From: Mesorhizobium tamadayense
Lineage (GTDB): Bacteria > Pseudomonadota > Alphaproteobacteria > Rhizobiales > Rhizobiaceae
NCBI RefSeq assembly: GCF_003863365.1
Contig: NZ_RQXT01000002.1
Coordinates: forward strand, 264,236-328,235
Reading direction: 5' to 3'
Length of the DNA: 64,000 bases
In this document: in pieces, positions 17,477-27,649 of the stretch
How the letters are laid out: the number at the start of each line of letters is the position of its first letter
Numbering within the stretch: the stretch's first letter is position 1
Position numbers and translations under genes: made by a program
The notes under the pieces: generated by a model
Told to the model about the DNA's origin: nothing
Database searches by the model: none
The model's input: the letters and a program-made list of their open reading frames with translations, nothing else

Positions 17477-18658
17477 TCATGCCCTGCCCGCCAGTCTTGG
17501 AAACTTGCCGGACGGCTGAGGATAATCCTGCTCGGGTTGGCGGGCGATGGCCGCGATCCTGTCTTCGGCGTCGGCGATCGCCTCCCTGCCGTCGAGAATG
17601 CGGAACACCGCGTCATATGCACGGGCTTCGCCATGCTCCAGCCAGATCATCTCGCCGCGCTCGCGCGCCGCAAGGTCGCCGAGCACATGGTGCGTCGAGG
17701 GCTCGATGCCGAGCGCGTACTGGCCGGCCTGGAAATTCTGCCACTGGTAGCAGCAGGGCAACTGATCCTTGCGGGTGACGACCTCGAAGCCGAGACCAAG
17801 GCGGTCATTGACGATGGCCACCGGCACCTCGCCCTTGTCGTCGGCGCCGAGCTCGTGCTGCCAGACCTGCTCGCTGAAGCCGAGCCGCGGCGCCGGAACG
17901 CTGCGATAACCGACCTTCTGCGCCTCGTAGTGCTCGCCGGCATGCGCGGCCCACACCACGTCACGGATCGGCGCCAGATAGCGCGAGCCCTCGTCGAGCA
18001 AAGGATGCCCGACATTGACGTGGTAGAAATACATATGCGGGGTGCGGTGGAAACCGTGATTGACGACGCGGTCCGAAACCCGGATCTCGCTGCCCCCGAC
18101 ATCGGCCTCGATCCGGCGGATGAGATGCAAATCCTCGCCGAACACGGTTGCCTGCTGGACGATGCCTTCGGCCCACAGGACGCAGCGGTCGCCGTCCCAG
18201 CTCTCGCCATAGCCGGTGAGCCGCGCCGGAATGGTGCCGATGCGCCCATGCAGCGAATGCGTCACCGTCTTGCGGCCCGGATAGTTGTAGTTCTCGGCTG
18301 GCACCACGTTGCGGCCGAGTATATGGTCGAGGCCGCAGGTGACGAGCAGGCCCGAGAAGGACCGCCCCCACGCAAAGCCATCCTCGCCCTCATAGTCATG
18401 CAACCCCGGATGGCGGAAGCCGCTCGGCGAATGCCAGCCGATCGCCTGCCCCTTGTATTCGCAATCGGCGATGTCGAGAGCGCGGTCGACCAGCGCGGTG
18501 AAGCGCAAGCCCGAGCCGGTGCGGAACTCGAGCATGCGGATGCCGCGCTCGACGCCGTCGCCAAGCGTCATCAGCCGTACCCCGCCGAACTGCGACAGCA
18601 TGCCGGACCGCTCGGAAACCTGTCGTCGCGAAAGCGTCTGGCCGTAAAGCTTCACCAT
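17477..18658 (-). CDS. DUF4432 aldose-1-epimerase-like protein
   Basis: 393-residue beta-sandwich sugar mutarotase-like protein (galactose mutarotase fold, DUF4432). Recognisable blocks are TALVDRALDIADCEYKG, FSGLLVTCGLDHILG, HSLHGRIG and PHMYFYHVNVGHPLLDEG; His and Glu residues in the last blocks are the expected catalytic type. It starts four bases after the ATPase stop, in one operon with a CUT2 importer, so it probably processes the imported sugar or cyclitol. The exact reaction is unknown. Confidence 0.8.
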   Translation of the reverse strand: MVKLYGQTLSRRQVSERSGMLSQFGGVRLMTLGDGVERGIRMLEFRTGSGLRFTALVDRALDIADCEYKGQAIGWHSPSGFRHPGLHDYEGEDGFAWGRSFSGLLVTCGLDHILGRNVVPAENYNYPGRKTVTHSLHGRIGTIPARLTGYGESWDGDRCVLWAEGIVQQATVFGEDLHLIRRIEADVGGSEIRVSDRVVNHGFHRTPHMYFYHVNVGHPLLDEGSRYLAPIRDVVWAAHAGEHYEAQKVGYRSVPAPRLGFSEQVWQHELGADDKGEVPVAIVNDRLGLGFEVVTRKDQLPCCYQWQNFQAGQYALGIEPSTHHVLGDLAARERGEMIWLEHGEARAYDAVFRILDGREAIADAEDRIAAIARQPEQDYPQPSGKFPRLAGRA

Positions 18659-18662
18659 GCCG

Positions 18663-19439
<777 letters not shown>

Positions 19440-19441
19440 CG

Positions 19442-20461
19442 TCAGCTCCTTGCGGCGTTTTTCTGCAGCAAAGCGTGCAGGATGAGCATGGCGAGGATGA
19501 TCACGCCGACGAAGATGTTGTAGGCCAGCCCCGGCACGCCGACGAGCACGATGCCGTTGCGGATGGTGCGCAGCATCAGTGCCCCGACGATGGTGCCGAG
19601 GATCGTGCCGCGCCCGCCGGTCAGCGCCGTGCCGCCGACCACCACCATGGCGATCACTTCAAGCTCGTAGCCGGTGCCCGCTACGGGCGATGCCGCCGAG
19701 ATGCGGAAGGCGCTGATCATGCCGGCGAGCCCGGCAAGTACCGAGGTTGCGATGAACAGCCAAATCTTGACGGCGTCGGCCGGCACGCCGCGCGCCACCG
19801 CCGCGTTGCGGTTGGAGCCGATGGCGCTGATCCAGTTGCCGAGTTTGGCGTAGCGCAGCACATAGACCGCAAGCAGCGACAGGGCGATGAACCACCACAG
19901 CGAGGTATAGAAGCGGAACGAGCCGATGTTGACGCTGCCGGCAAGCAGCGTGACGAAGAAGCCCGGCTGGTCCCAGGACTTCAGCGGAAACCCCTGTGTG
20001 ATATAGAGCGCCGCGCCCCGCACGATCAAAAGCATCGACAGCGTCACCAGGAAGGACGAGATGCCGATCTTGGTGACGATCACGCCATTGATCGCGCCGA
20101 TCGCGATGCAGAGCAGAAGTCCTACAAGCAGCGCGACGCCGATATCGACGCCGGCGTTCTGCGCCAGCAGCATGACCACCACCGGCGCCAACGCGAAGAC
20201 CGCGCCGACCGACAGGTCGAATTCGCCTGCGGTCAAGAGCAGCGTCATGCCGAGGGCGATGATGCCGAGCTCCGGCAGGAACGCCATCATGTTGGAGATG
20301 TTGAGCGGCGACAGAAAATTGCCGTCGGCGACCGCGAACACCGCGAGCAGGACGACAAGAATGACAAAGGAGGAGAATTGCGGCGAGCGCATCAGGCTCG
20401 ACCTGCCTTTCGCGCTTCGTACGCCGTCTTCCGCTGTGACCGCCATGACTTGCTGAACCAT
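19442..20461 (-). CDS. Sugar ABC transporter permease (RbsC family)
   Basis: 339-residue inner-membrane permease with about ten hydrophobic segments and the CUT2 hallmark AGEFDLSVGAVF; the usual GGIDLS glycine-isoleucine is replaced by EF. A 37-residue hydrophilic N-terminus precedes the first membrane helix. It follows the binding-protein gene after 43 bp that form a strong hairpin (20471-20500). Confidence 0.9.
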   Translation of the reverse strand: MVQQVMAVTAEDGVRSAKGRSSLMRSPQFSSFVILVVLLAVFAVADGNFLSPLNISNMMAFLPELGIIALGMTLLLTAGEFDLSVGAVFALAPVVVMLLAQNAGVDIGVALLVGLLLCIAIGAINGVIVTKIGISSFLVTLSMLLIVRGAALYITQGFPLKSWDQPGFFVTLLAGSVNIGSFRFYTSLWWFIALSLLAVYVLRYAKLGNWISAIGSNRNAAVARGVPADAVKIWLFIATSVLAGLAGMISAFRISAASPVAGTGYELEVIAMVVVGGTALTGGRGTILGTIVGALMLRTIRNGIVLVGVPGLAYNIFVGVIILAMLILHALLQKNAARS

Positions 20462-20470
20462 GCTTCTGCG

Positions 20471-20500
20471 TGGTGCCCGCCGCGTGAACGGCGGGCACCA
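20471..20500 (-). other. Strong RNA hairpin between binding-protein and permease genes
   Basis: Perfect 12-bp arms TGGTGCCCGCCG (20471-20482) and CGGCGGGCACCA (20489-20500) with a 6-nt loop fill most of the 43-bp gap. There is no U-run. It is suited to protect the upstream binding-protein mRNA or to attenuate the permease, as REP hairpins do in malE-malF. Confidence 0.65.
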
Positions 20501-20504
20501 GTTC

Positions 20505-21449
20505 TCACTTCTTGTCGTAGAGCTTCAGGATCGGTTCGACGCTGGAGGCGTCGTAGAGCCCGAAAGTGTGGATGTCGTAGCCGATCGGCTCGCCCGAAGC
20601 CGCAAGTCCGAGCAGCGCGACCGGCATGAAGCCCTGCGCCGACGGATACTGCCAGGCGGCGGCATTGACGAACCCGTCCTTGACCGCTTCGGCGGTCTCC
20701 TTCGAATTGCCCCAGCCGACGACCGGGACCTTGCCGGCCGGAATGCCGGCGCCGTCGAAGACCCGCTTCACGCTTGCCGCCACCGAGTCGCCCAGCGCGA
20801 TGATCGCCGGCGGATTGTTGGCGACCATATAGTCGGTCATCTTGGCGATGATGCCGGCCGGATCGGTGCCGCAGTCGACCACGTCAAATTTGATGCCGAG
20901 CGGACCGAAGACGCCGGCGATGCCTTCGGTCTCCAACTGCTGGTAGCTGGCGCCGGGCACCTCGACCGGCAGGAACACCTTGTCGCCGTGCTTCACCATC
21001 TTGTGGTCGACGAGGTACTTGGCCCAGATGGCGCCGGCTTCCTTGAGGTCGGCACCGACATAGGCCTGCCGTCCGGTCGGCGGATCGTCCGTGTTGAAGA
21101 ACACGATCGGAATGCCGGCCGCCTTCGCCGCCTTTACCTCTTGCGTCCACAGGCCGGGCTGCGCCGAGGTGGTGGCGATGCCGTCGGGCTTGGCGGCAAG
21201 CGCCGAATTGAACGCTTCCTTCTGCGCCGCCATGTCGCCGCCGCTGAAGGAGATCTTGCAGGTGACCTTGAGCTGGTCGCAGGCCTTGGTGGCGCCGGCA
21301 TTCCAGTCGATCCAGAATGCGTCCGACGGGCCGCCATGCGACAGGAGATAAAAGATCTTCTGGCCGTCTTGCGCGGATGCCGGCGAGCCTAGCGCGACGC
21401 CGGCGAGCAAGGTTGCGGCAGCCGCCAGTTTCATTGCGAATTTCAGCAT
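20505..21449 (-). CDS. Sugar ABC transporter substrate-binding protein (MocB-like position)
   Basis: 314-residue type-I periplasmic binding protein with a signal peptide ending in SPASAQ. Mature landmarks are FYLLSHGGPSDAFW, AKPDGIATTSAQPG, PIVFFNTDDPP and VVGWGNSKETAEAVKDG. The start is the second ATG at 21449, seven bases from GGGAGGA; the ATG at 21455 abuts it. In moc loci MocB is the rhizopine-binding protein of this class. The ligand here is not known but probably belongs to the same cyclitol/sugar pathway as its neighbours. Confidence 0.88.
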   Translation of the reverse strand: MLKFAMKLAAAATLLAGVALGSPASAQDGQKIFYLLSHGGPSDAFWIDWNAGATKACDQLKVTCKISFSGGDMAAQKEAFNSALAAKPDGIATTSAQPGLWTQEVKAAKAAGIPIVFFNTDDPPTGRQAYVGADLKEAGAIWAKYLVDHKMVKHGDKVFLPVEVPGASYQQLETEGIAGVFGPLGIKFDVVDCGTDPAGIIAKMTDYMVANNPPAIIALGDSVAASVKRVFDGAGIPAGKVPVVGWGNSKETAEAVKDGFVNAAAWQYPSAQGFMPVALLGLAASGEPIGYDIHTFGLYDASSVEPILKLYDKK

Positions 21450-21472
21450 TTTCATTCCTCCCGTGGATTTTG

Positions 21473-21509
21473 GGTCGCGCCGCCGCGGACCGGCGGCACG
21501 AGGGCGACC
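21473..21509 (-). other. Hairpin between isomerase and binding-protein genes
   Basis: Nested arms GGTCGC/GCGACC (21473-21478, 21504-21509) and CCGCCG/CGGCGG (21480-21485, 21491-21496) lie immediately after the isomerase stop codon. No U-run follows. Probably an mRNA-processing or stability element within the operon. Confidence 0.5.
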
Positions 21510-21510
21510 G

Positions 21511-22425
21511 TCAAAGGCCGTTGGCGCGGAACTTCCCGTCGAGGAACTTCTTGGCGCGCGGCACGTCGTCCTCTGACAGATGCTCGATGATGACGGGGAT
21601 GTTCGGGTGCTTCTCAGCGAGCCGCCGCAGATAGAGGTCGTAGTTCAGCGAGCCGAGGCCGGGCGCCGGCAGCTCGATCTCGCCGACGCCGCGGAAAGTG
21701 TGGCTCTCCAGTGCGTCCTCGTCGCCGATGTCGGCGTGCTTCTCCGACTTGTCGCCGCCCGAGCGCTTCACGTCCTTGGCATGCGCAATTTTGATCTTGT
21801 CGGTCAGCGTGTCGAATACCTGGTTCAGGATCTGGTCCATCCGGTCGATGTTGTGCGTCTCGAAATAGTTGGTCGGATCCATCAGCAAACCGAGGCCGGG
21901 ATGGTCGACCTGCGCGAACATCTTCACCGTCTCCTCGACCGAGCCGACGACGTTGTTGACATAGGTCTCGAGCAGGAAGACCGCGCCGTGGTCGTAAGCC
22001 GTCTGGGCAAGGTCGGCGATCACCTTGCGGCATTCCTCAAAACCTTCCTCGGTCTTGTTCTTGGGGTGATGCACCCAGTCGGACTCGGTGTTGTAGGTGC
22101 CGGTCTCCGAGATCACGTAAGGGCTGCCGAAATGGCGGGCATTGCGGATGATCTCCTTGAGGTAGCCGACGCGCTTCTCGCGCTCAGCCTTGTCCGGGTG
22201 GATGATGTTGGTGTAGCCGGACACGCAGCAGACCGGCAGGTTGTGGTCGCGGAAGGTGTCGCGCACCGTCTTCGCCTTGTCCTTGGTAATCTGGCCGTCC
22301 GACAGGTCGATGTCCTTGAAATGCAGGTCGAGCTGCACCGTGTTGAAACCGAGCCCGCGGATCTTTTGCGCCGTCTCTTCGAGGCCGTACGGGAAATAAC
22401 CCGTGAAAATGCCTGCCTGCATCAT
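21511..22425 (-). CDS. Sugar phosphate isomerase/epimerase-like TIM barrel (MocC/IolE-like)
   Basis: 304-residue xylose-isomerase-like TIM barrel (AP_endonuc_2). Metal and catalytic residues are in FLLETYVNNVVG (Glu), LLMDPTNYFETHN (Asp), KIAHAKDVKR (His) and PVIIEHLSEDD (Glu). GGGAGGA lies nine bases before the ATG. MocC of rhizopine loci and IolE of inositol catabolism belong to this family, and the adjacent Gfo/Idh gene fits a keto-inositol or sugar route (inference). Confidence 0.85.
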   Translation of the reverse strand: MMQAGIFTGYFPYGLEETAQKIRGLGFNTVQLDLHFKDIDLSDGQITKDKAKTVRDTFRDHNLPVCCVSGYTNIIHPDKAEREKRVGYLKEIIRNARHFGSPYVISETGTYNTESDWVHHPKNKTEEGFEECRKVIADLAQTAYDHGAVFLLETYVNNVVGSVEETVKMFAQVDHPGLGLLMDPTNYFETHNIDRMDQILNQVFDTLTDKIKIAHAKDVKRSGGDKSEKHADIGDEDALESHTFRGVGEIELPAPGLGSLNYDLYLRRLAEKHPNIPVIIEHLSEDDVPRAKKFLDGKFRANGL

Positions 22426-22475
22426 GGTGTGAATTCCTCCCTGTAAGCGATTCGAGTTGCTGGTGATTCAGTTGG

Positions 22476-23561
22476 TCAGATGGCGATTTCGGAGAGCTTG
22501 ACCGTGCGACCCGAGGCGATCGAGCGATAGCCCGCCTCCACCAGCGCCATCGTCTTGACGTTGTCGGCGACGGAGAGCGCCGGCGGCGTGCCGGTCTTCA
22601 CGGCATGCTGCAGCTGTTCCATCACGCCGATGAAGGCATGCGGGAACCACATCGTACTCCAGCTCGGGCTGACCCACTCGCCGCCGGTCGTTTCGGCGGA
22701 CGCATAGGTCAGCGTCGAGGCAGCACCCGTCGGCCAGCCGATCGTGCCCTTGGCGACACCCTTGGTGCCGTCGACGCGCCAGTTGATGTGCTGGTCGTCG
22801 TGATAGCCTTCCTGGCGCGGACCGGACCACACGTCCTCCAGCGACACCGCGAGCACGCCCGACGGGAAGCGCAGTGTCGACACCGTGATGCCGTCGGAAT
22901 GGTCGAAGCGCGTGCGCGGGTCCTTGCGCGTCAGCGTCGTGATCTCGTCGGGATCGCCGAACAGGAAGCGCAGCACGTCGAGATGGTGCACGCTCATATT
23001 GGCGAGCGTCAGCCGGTCGTAGTCTTCGAGGAAGGTCTGCCAGTGCGGGATCGCGTGCATGTCGATCTGCGCGAAGACGATGTCGCCGAGCTCGCCATTG
23101 TCGATGATCTGCTTCAACACGCGCATCGACTGGTCGTAACGCATGTTCTGGTTTACCGAGAGGATCTTGCCGGCCTTTGCGGCCTCGTCACGCAGCTTGA
23201 CCGCCTCCTCCACAGTCAGCGCCAGCGGCTTCTGCGCCAGGATCGCCTTGATGTGCTTCTGCTTCAGCGCGTGCCGGATCAGCGCCGGCTGCTGGTCGGG
23301 CGGAAAGGCAAGGTCGATGATCTCGACTTGCTCGTCCTCGATCAGCCGTTCCGGCGTGTCGTGCACCGTGGGAATGCCCCAGCGGGTGGCAACCTTCTCA
23401 GCGTTCGCTTTGGTGCGCGAAGCGATCGCCACCACCGGAAAGCCGGCCTCCCTGTAAGCCGCCAGATGGCACTCGGCCATGATCATGCCGGCGCCGACGC
23501 AGCCGATCCGGTATTCCTTGGTGCGAACCTTAACGTCCGGCTCGAAACCTTTGCTTGCCAT
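22476..23561 (-). CDS. Gfo/Idh/MocA-family NAD(P)-dependent oxidoreductase
   Basis: 361 residues: an N-terminal Rossmann domain (GCVGAGMIMAECHLAAYREA, about 20-39), the catalytic-Lys segment LAQKPLALTVEEA near 113 (QKP where EKP is usual) and a C-terminal substrate domain. Family members oxidise cyclitols or pyranoses; MocA of rhizopine catabolism is the family namesake. ATG 23561 follows GGGAG; the upstream ATG at 23600 lacks one. It heads the CUT2/Moc-like section, 35 bp after the CUT1 ATPase. Confidence 0.85.
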   Translation of the reverse strand: MASKGFEPDVKVRTKEYRIGCVGAGMIMAECHLAAYREAGFPVVAIASRTKANAEKVATRWGIPTVHDTPERLIEDEQVEIIDLAFPPDQQPALIRHALKQKHIKAILAQKPLALTVEEAVKLRDEAAKAGKILSVNQNMRYDQSMRVLKQIIDNGELGDIVFAQIDMHAIPHWQTFLEDYDRLTLANMSVHHLDVLRFLFGDPDEITTLTRKDPRTRFDHSDGITVSTLRFPSGVLAVSLEDVWSGPRQEGYHDDQHINWRVDGTKGVAKGTIGWPTGAASTLTYASAETTGGEWVSPSWSTMWFPHAFIGVMEQLQHAVKTGTPPALSVADNVKTMALVEAGYRSIASGRTVKLSEIAI

Positions 23562-23596
23562 ATGTTTCTCCCAAAATTCTGTGCTTGCGGCCGCCG

Positions 23597-24667
23597 TCAC
23601 AACGCGCCTCCGTCCTGGCCGAAATAATGCACTCTGGCCGGCTCGCAGGATATTGCCACCATCGCGTCCGGTCGGATGTCGGGCTGGCCGCGCAGCAACG
23701 CGCGAAGCCGCGCCTGCCCGGCGGCGAGCGTCACCACGGTGTAGCCGCCGAGCGGCTCGACCTCAAACACCCGCGCCGGGCGGCCCGTTCCCCCTTCCGC
23801 CGTCTCGTTGTCCGTCCAGGGCCGGACCTTGATGTCTTCGGGCCGCAGCCCGATCTCGATCGCCTCGGCCGGCGCCTTGTCGTCGGCAATGCGGATCGCG
23901 CCGTCGGCCGCTTCGATCCCGCCTGCGCCGCGCACCGACGGCAGGATGTTCATCATCGGCGAGCCGAGCATCCTCGCCACATAGGCGCTGGCTGGCCGGT
24001 CGTAAATTTCCGCCGGCGCGCCGATCTGGCGGATGCGGCCGTTCTCCAGGATGGCCATGCGGTCGGCGACCGACATCGCTTCCTCCTGGTCGTGCGTGAC
24101 ATAGATCAGCGTCTTGCCGAGCTCGCGCTGGATGCGCTTCAGCTCGACGCGCGTCTCCTCGCGCAGCCTGGCGTCGAGCGCCGAGATCGGATCGTCCATC
24201 AGATAGGCAGCCGGGTCGCGCACCAGGGCCCGTGCGATCGCCACCCGCTGCCGCTCGCCGCCGGAAAGCTGCGCCGGCGGCTTGTGCAGGATATGGCCGA
24301 TATGGAGCTTGGCCGCGACGTCGCCGAGGCGCCTTTCGATCTCGGCTTCCGCGACCTTCCGCTCGACCAGCGGGAAGCGGACATTGTCGCGCGCGCTCAT
24401 ATGCGGGAACAGTGCCAGGTTCTGGAACACCATGGCGACGTTACGCTCGGCCGGCGAGACGCTGTTGACCGGCTTGCCGCCGATCAGGATCTCGCCGGCA
24501 TCCGGCTGCTCCAATCCAAGCACCAGCCGCAGAATTGTCGACTTGCCCGACAGTGGCGGGCCGAAGAAGCAGAAGAACTCGTTTTCGTTGACGATGAACG
24601 AGGCATCGTCGACGGCAAGTGTGGCGCCGTAGTGCTTGGTGACATTGCGAAAAACGATATCCGCCAT
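23597..24667 (-). CDS. CUT1-type ABC ATPase, GlpS/T-like, catalytic Glu replaced by Asp
   Basis: 356-residue MalK/UgpC-like ATPase with a C-terminal TOBE regulatory part. Walker A GPPLSGKST is at 36-44 and the normal signature LSGGE at 134-138. Walker B reads AAYLMDDPISALD, so the residue that should be the catalytic Glu is Asp159. Its neighbour at 24671 has the complementary defect. The two ATPases, two permeases and a large Tat-exported binding protein match the glycerol importer GlpPQSTV of rhizobia in layout; the substrate here is unknown. Confidence 0.88.
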   Translation of the reverse strand: MADIVFRNVTKHYGATLAVDDASFIVNENEFFCFFGPPLSGKSTILRLVLGLEQPDAGEILIGGKPVNSVSPAERNVAMVFQNLALFPHMSARDNVRFPLVERKVAEAEIERRLGDVAAKLHIGHILHKPPAQLSGGERQRVAIARALVRDPAAYLMDDPISALDARLREETRVELKRIQRELGKTLIYVTHDQEEAMSVADRMAILENGRIRQIGAPAEIYDRPASAYVARMLGSPMMNILPSVRGAGGIEAADGAIRIADDKAPAEAIEIGLRPEDIKVRPWTDNETAEGGTGRPARVFEVEPLGGYTVVTLAAGQARLRALLRGQPDIRPDAMVAISCEPARVHYFGQDGGAL

Positions 24668-24670
24668 GAT

Positions 24671-25756
24671 TCAGCCTGCCTTCACTGCGCGGCCGCTGGC
24701 GGCGTCGAAGACGCGCACCGAGGAAGCCGGCGGCGCGACGACCGCGGTCTGCCCGATCGACAGCCCGACATCGTTCTCGAACACCGCCTTCACGGCGCTC
24801 CCGCCCTCGCCCAGATGCACGATGGTGCGCGCGCCGATCCGTTCGACGAAGCTCACCGGCATCGAAAGCCCGCGCTCGGCAAGCGTCACCTGCTCCGGCC
24901 GAAAGCCGTAGAGCACATCTCCGCGCACCGCCCTCACCACTGGAGCGAGCTCGTCCGGCAAGGGCGGCGTGACGCCGAGCGGTCCGAGATCGATGACCAG
25001 GCCGCGATCGCTTTCGGCCGGCTTGCCCTTCAGCAGGTTCATGCCCGGCGCGCCGATGAAGCGGGCGACGAAGGCATTGGCCGGGTTGTTGTAGACCTCG
25101 AGCGGCGTGCCGACCTGCTGCAGCACGCCATGGTCCATCACCGCGATGCGGTCGGCCATGGTCATCGCTTCGAGCTGGTCGTGCGTGACATAGACCATCG
25201 TCTGCCTGAACTGGCGCTGCAGCTGCCTGAGCTCGGTGCGCATCACCGCGCGGAACGCCGCATCGACATTGGAGAGCGGCTCGTCGAGCAGGAAGATCGC
25301 CGGCTCCATGATCGCCGAGCGGCCGATCGCCACGCGCTGCAGGATGTTGACCGACAGCCGGTCCGCCTTGCGGTCGAGCAGCGGCGAAAGCTGCAGCATC
25401 TCGGCGATGGCGCCGACGCGGCGGTCGATCTCGGCCTTGGCGGCGCCGCGCATCCTCGGCCCGTAGGCAAGGTTCTGCCGCACCGTCATATGGGTGAAAA
25501 TAGCATAGTTCTGGAAGACGAAGCCGACGCCGCGCCGCCCCATCGGCACGCCGGCCATGTCGCGCTTGCCGAACAGGATTTTGCCGCTGGTCGGCTCCTC
25601 CATGCCGGCGATCATATTCATCGTCGTCGACTTGCCGCAGCCCGAAGGCCCGAGCAGCGCCATGAACTCGCCGTCGGCGATTTCGAGGTCCATCGTCTTC
25701 AGCGCGGTGAAGTCGCCGAATTTCTTGACCAGGTTGTGCAGATGGATGGCGCTCAT
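24671..25756 (-). CDS. CUT1-type ABC ATPase, GlpS/T-like, degenerate signature motif
   Basis: 361-residue MalK-like ATPase. Walker A GPSGCGKST (36-44) and Walker B AIFLLDEPLSNVD (catalytic Glu159) are intact, but the signature LSGGQ reads LSVNI at 134-138 (DRLSVNILQRVAIGRSAI). A TOBE region lies near the C-terminus (YGFRPEQVTL). ATG 25756 overlaps the permease stop (25753-25755). Read with 23597-24667, it predicts an asymmetric heterodimer with one consensus and one degenerate ATP site. Confidence 0.88.
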   Translation of the reverse strand: MSAIHLHNLVKKFGDFTALKTMDLEIADGEFMALLGPSGCGKSTTMNMIAGMEEPTSGKILFGKRDMAGVPMGRRGVGFVFQNYAIFTHMTVRQNLAYGPRMRGAAKAEIDRRVGAIAEMLQLSPLLDRKADRLSVNILQRVAIGRSAIMEPAIFLLDEPLSNVDAAFRAVMRTELRQLQRQFRQTMVYVTHDQLEAMTMADRIAVMDHGVLQQVGTPLEVYNNPANAFVARFIGAPGMNLLKGKPAESDRGLVIDLGPLGVTPPLPDELAPVVRAVRGDVLYGFRPEQVTLAERGLSMPVSFVERIGARTIVHLGEGGSAVKAVFENDVGLSIGQTAVVAPPASSVRVFDAASGRAVKAG

Positions 25757-26712
25757 GCCGCCACCTCCCGTACCTTTGCCATGCGCTTCATGGCGTAGAC
25801 CGCGACGATGGAAAGCACGATGAGGATGGCTAAAGCGATCGCCGCCACATATCCCCAGATCAGGTCCTGTGTGGTGACCTTGTAGATGTAGACGGAGATC
25901 GTCTCGGTGGCGACGCCGGGACCGCCGCCGGTCATGATATAGAGCGTGTCGAAGATCTTGAAATTCTCGATCACCCGGATCGCCAGCGCGATGATGATGA
26001 TCGTCTTCATCTTCGGCAGCACGATGGTGGTGAAGCGCTGCCACGCGTTGGCGCCGAGCAGCGTCGCCGCCTTCATCTGATCCTCGGGCACGCCGACCAG
26101 GCCGGCGAGCAGGATGAGGAACATCAGCGGCGTCCACTGCCAGATGTCGGCGATCATGACCGCGATCAGCGCCAACGTCGGATCCGAAAGCCAGGCGATG
26201 GTGACGGGCGTGCCGATGATCCTCGACAGGATGTCGTTCACCGGGCCGCCCGACTGGAACAGCATGAAGAACATGTAGCCGGCGACCGCGGGCACCACCA
26301 TCATCGGCATCAAGAGGATCGAATAGAAGATGCGCTTGCCGGGAAAGTCGTCGGCGAACAGCGTTGCCAGCGCTAGCCCCAGCAGGAACTCCGCCGGCAC
26401 GCAGACGAGCATGACGATCGCCGTGCGCTCCAGGGCGCTCCAGAAGCGCGTGTCGGCTGCAAGGTCGGTGTAATTGGCAAAACTGTTCCACATCTCCCAG
26501 GCGCTCCACCAGCCGGCGCCCGAAAGCGGCGACCAGTCGGTGACGCTGATGTAGAGCTGCATGAGCAGCGGAAACGCCGAGATGAACAGCACCAGTATCT
26601 GCGCCGGCAGGGTCAACCGGAAACCCAGGCGCGCGCCCTCGTCCCGCAGGGTTGGCTTTGCAAGGGCTGCGTCCATCTCGCCCTCCGCAATCGTCGCAGT
26701 CACCGCGCTCAT
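25753..26712 (-). CDS. CUT1 sugar ABC permease (MalF/UgpA type)
   Basis: 319-residue six-helix permease of the binding-protein-dependent family. The EAA loop [20 protein letters not shown] contacts the ATPase, near residue 220. ATG 26712 overlaps the stop of the partner permease (ATGA); the much longer open frame upstream is the shadow of that partner gene. Confidence 0.9.
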   Translation of the reverse strand: MSAVTATIAEGEMDAALAKPTLRDEGARLGFRLTLPAQILVLFISAFPLLMQLYISVTDWSPLSGAGWWSAWEMWNSFANYTDLAADTRFWSALERTAIVMLVCVPAEFLLGLALATLFADDFPGKRIFYSILLMPMMVVPAVAGYMFFMLFQSGGPVNDILSRIIGTPVTIAWLSDPTLALIAVMIADIWQWTPLMFLILLAGLVGVPEDQMKAATLLGANAWQRFTTIVLPKMKTIIIIALAIRVIENFKIFDTLYIMTGGGPGVATETISVYIYKVTTQDLIWGYVAAIALAILIVLSIVAVYAMKRMAKVREVAA

Positions 26713-27569
26713 TGCTTGAGCGCTCCGAAGGTCAGCCCGCGCACCAGGTGGCGCTGGATGGCGATGCCCATGATGACCGGCGGCACCGCCGCGATCAGGC
26801 CGAGCGCGGCCTTGGCGCCGTAGAGCTGCCCTGTCATCGACGACGACAGCGACGCCATGTAGACCGGGATCGTCACCCATTCGCGCGTCGTGAGCAGCAG
26901 CGCGATCAGATAGTCCGACCAGTTGAGGATGAAGACGAAGAGCGCCGCACTTGCCAGCGGCGCGCGCATCATCGGCAGCGTGATGCGGGTGAAGACGCGC
27001 AACCGCGAGCAGCCTTCGACGAGCGCCGCCTCCTCGATCTCGCGCGGCATGTCGTCGAAAAAGGTCTTCATCAGCCAGAAGGCGAAGGGCAGCGTGACGA
27101 TGCCGTAGATCAGCGCCAGCCCCCACCAGGTATCGTTGAAGTTCAGGAATGCCCACATGATCATCACCGGGATCATCACCGCCATCGGCGGAAACAGCCT
27201 CAGCTGGATCAGCGCCAGCTGCAGGTTCTGGCCGGCGCCGAAACGCGACAGGCCGTAGGCGGCCGCGGTGCCCGCCGACATGGCGATCGCGGTTCCGAAC
27301 ACCGCCGACAAGAGCGACGACACGATCGGCTTCAGTGCCGTGCGGTCGAGCGCGACGATCAGGCTGTTGGTGGATTCGCCGAATACGAACTGGAAGTTGC
27401 TGAGCGTCGGGTTCTTCGGCCACCATGTCAGGTCGGCGCCGGTCGCCGACCATTCGGCGATCGGCTTGAAGGCCATCGACACCATCCATAGGATCGGCAC
27501 CAGCGTCACCGCGAGCGCCGCGAGGATCGCTGCGTAGCGGAAGATCTCGAAAGGAATGGAACGCTTCAT
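26709..27569 (-). CDS. CUT1 sugar ABC permease (MalG/UgpE type)
   Basis: 286-residue partner permease with six hydrophobic segments and the EAA loop [20 protein letters not shown] at about residues 185-204. It is encoded between the binding-protein gene and the MalF-type permease, in four-base overlap with the latter. Confidence 0.9.
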   Translation of the reverse strand: MKRSIPFEIFRYAAILAALAVTLVPILWMVSMAFKPIAEWSATGADLTWWPKNPTLSNFQFVFGESTNSLIVALDRTALKPIVSSLLSAVFGTAIAMSAGTAAAYGLSRFGAGQNLQLALIQLRLFPPMAVMIPVMIMWAFLNFNDTWWGLALIYGIVTLPFAFWLMKTFFDDMPREIEEAALVEGCSRLRVFTRITLPMMRAPLASAALFVFILNWSDYLIALLLTTREWVTIPVYMASLSSSMTGQLYGAKAALGLIAAVPPVIMGIAIQRHLVRGLTFGALKQ

Positions 27570-27596
27570 CTGGCTGCTTTGCTGGTGGCGTTACGG

Positions 27597-27628
27597 CGGA
27601 GGGGAAGAGCTGGCGCCCCTCCCCTCCG
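27597..27628 (-). other. GC-rich hairpin after the CUT1 binding-protein gene
   Basis: Arms CGGAGGGG (27597-27604) and CCCCTCCG (27621-27628) lie 22 bp past the binding-protein stop. A second small stem CTGATCC/GGATCAG (27632-27653) overlaps the stop codon. No U-run. Likely a 3'-end stabiliser separating the binding protein from the permease messages. Confidence 0.55.
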
Positions 27629-27649
27629 GTTCTGATCCAGGGAGACGGA

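Noticed and set aside
23555..25798. A 747-codon plus-strand open frame opposite the two CUT1 ATPase genes
   Set aside because: Arg/His/Asp-rich composition without domains, fully antisense to two clear ATPases; a high-GC shadow frame.
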